Assembly (NCBI GenBank): GCA_030765245.1
Contig: JAVCCX010000077.1
Location: forward strand, 1 to 6,243
Direction: 5' to 3'
From: Candidatus Zophobacter franzmannii
GTDB lineage: Bacteria > Cloacimonadota > Cloacimonadia > Cloacimonadales > JAFGVF01
DNA: 6,243 bases
Positions 6,227 through 6,243 of this stretch are shown here, piece after piece. Every line of letters begins with the position of its first letter. The stretch's first letter is position 1. The translations under genes and the position numbers were made by a program. The notes below the pieces were generated by a model. It did not search any database. It saw nothing but the letters and a program-made list of their open reading frames with translations, and was not told the origin of the DNA.

Positions 6227-6243
6227 ATAGTTTGTATTACTTA

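Noticed and set aside
1..6243. Defence system, prophage, mobile element or CRISPR array
   Set aside because: No transposase, integrase, nuclease, repeat array, terminal inverted repeats or phage genes were found. The genes are mostly metabolic or envelope type, with similar base use throughout.

Overview
The window looks like an ordinary stretch of an AT-rich bacterial chromosome. It has short intergenic gaps, Shine-Dalgarno sites of the GGAG type, one TTG start, and two exported proteins with bacterial signal sequences (one a lipoprotein). The lipoprotein and the DUF2147 protein suggest an envelope with a periplasm. The metal loop DPDVDR in the phosphohexomutase resembles the form I associate with Bacteroidota and related didermic phyla. 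I cannot name the phylum from this sequence; a Bacteroidota or FCB-type lineage such as Cloacimonadota is a guess. No RNA gene, insertion sequence, CRISPR array, integrase or attachment site is visible.

Left block, + strand, 1-2734: three closely packed genes. They are the C-terminal two thirds of a phosphohexomutase of the GlmM/PMM superfamily (5' end outside the window), a HisC-type PLP aminotransferase starting at TTG 903, and an inositol-monophosphatase-family phosphatase. The last two overlap by one base (TAATG). An aminotransferase of HisC type followed by an IMPase-type phosphatase could supply two consecutive steps of histidine synthesis: imidazole-acetol phosphate to histidinol phosphate to histidinol. 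No other his gene is in view.

Middle, - strand, 2784-3302: a small secreted DUF2147 protein, convergent with the left block and divergent from the right block. The 167-base divergent gap (3303-3469) holds a reasonable sigma70-like promoter for the right block and a weaker one for the DUF2147 gene.

Right block, + strand, 3470-6176: a two-gene unit closed by a clear intrinsic terminator at 6197-6226. The first gene encodes a MutS-superfamily ATPase that keeps the lever/ATPase part but lacks the mismatch-recognition domains. The second encodes a lipoprotein with a beta-rich N-terminal domain and a C-terminal SGNH-hydrolase domain. Pairing a cytoplasmic MutS-like ATPase with an exported esterase-like lipoprotein has no obvious functional logic.

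I see no strong evidence for a new multi-gene system. The items most worth a second look are the DNA-recognition-less MutS-like ATPase, the HisC/IMPase pair and the variant SGNH lipoprotein.
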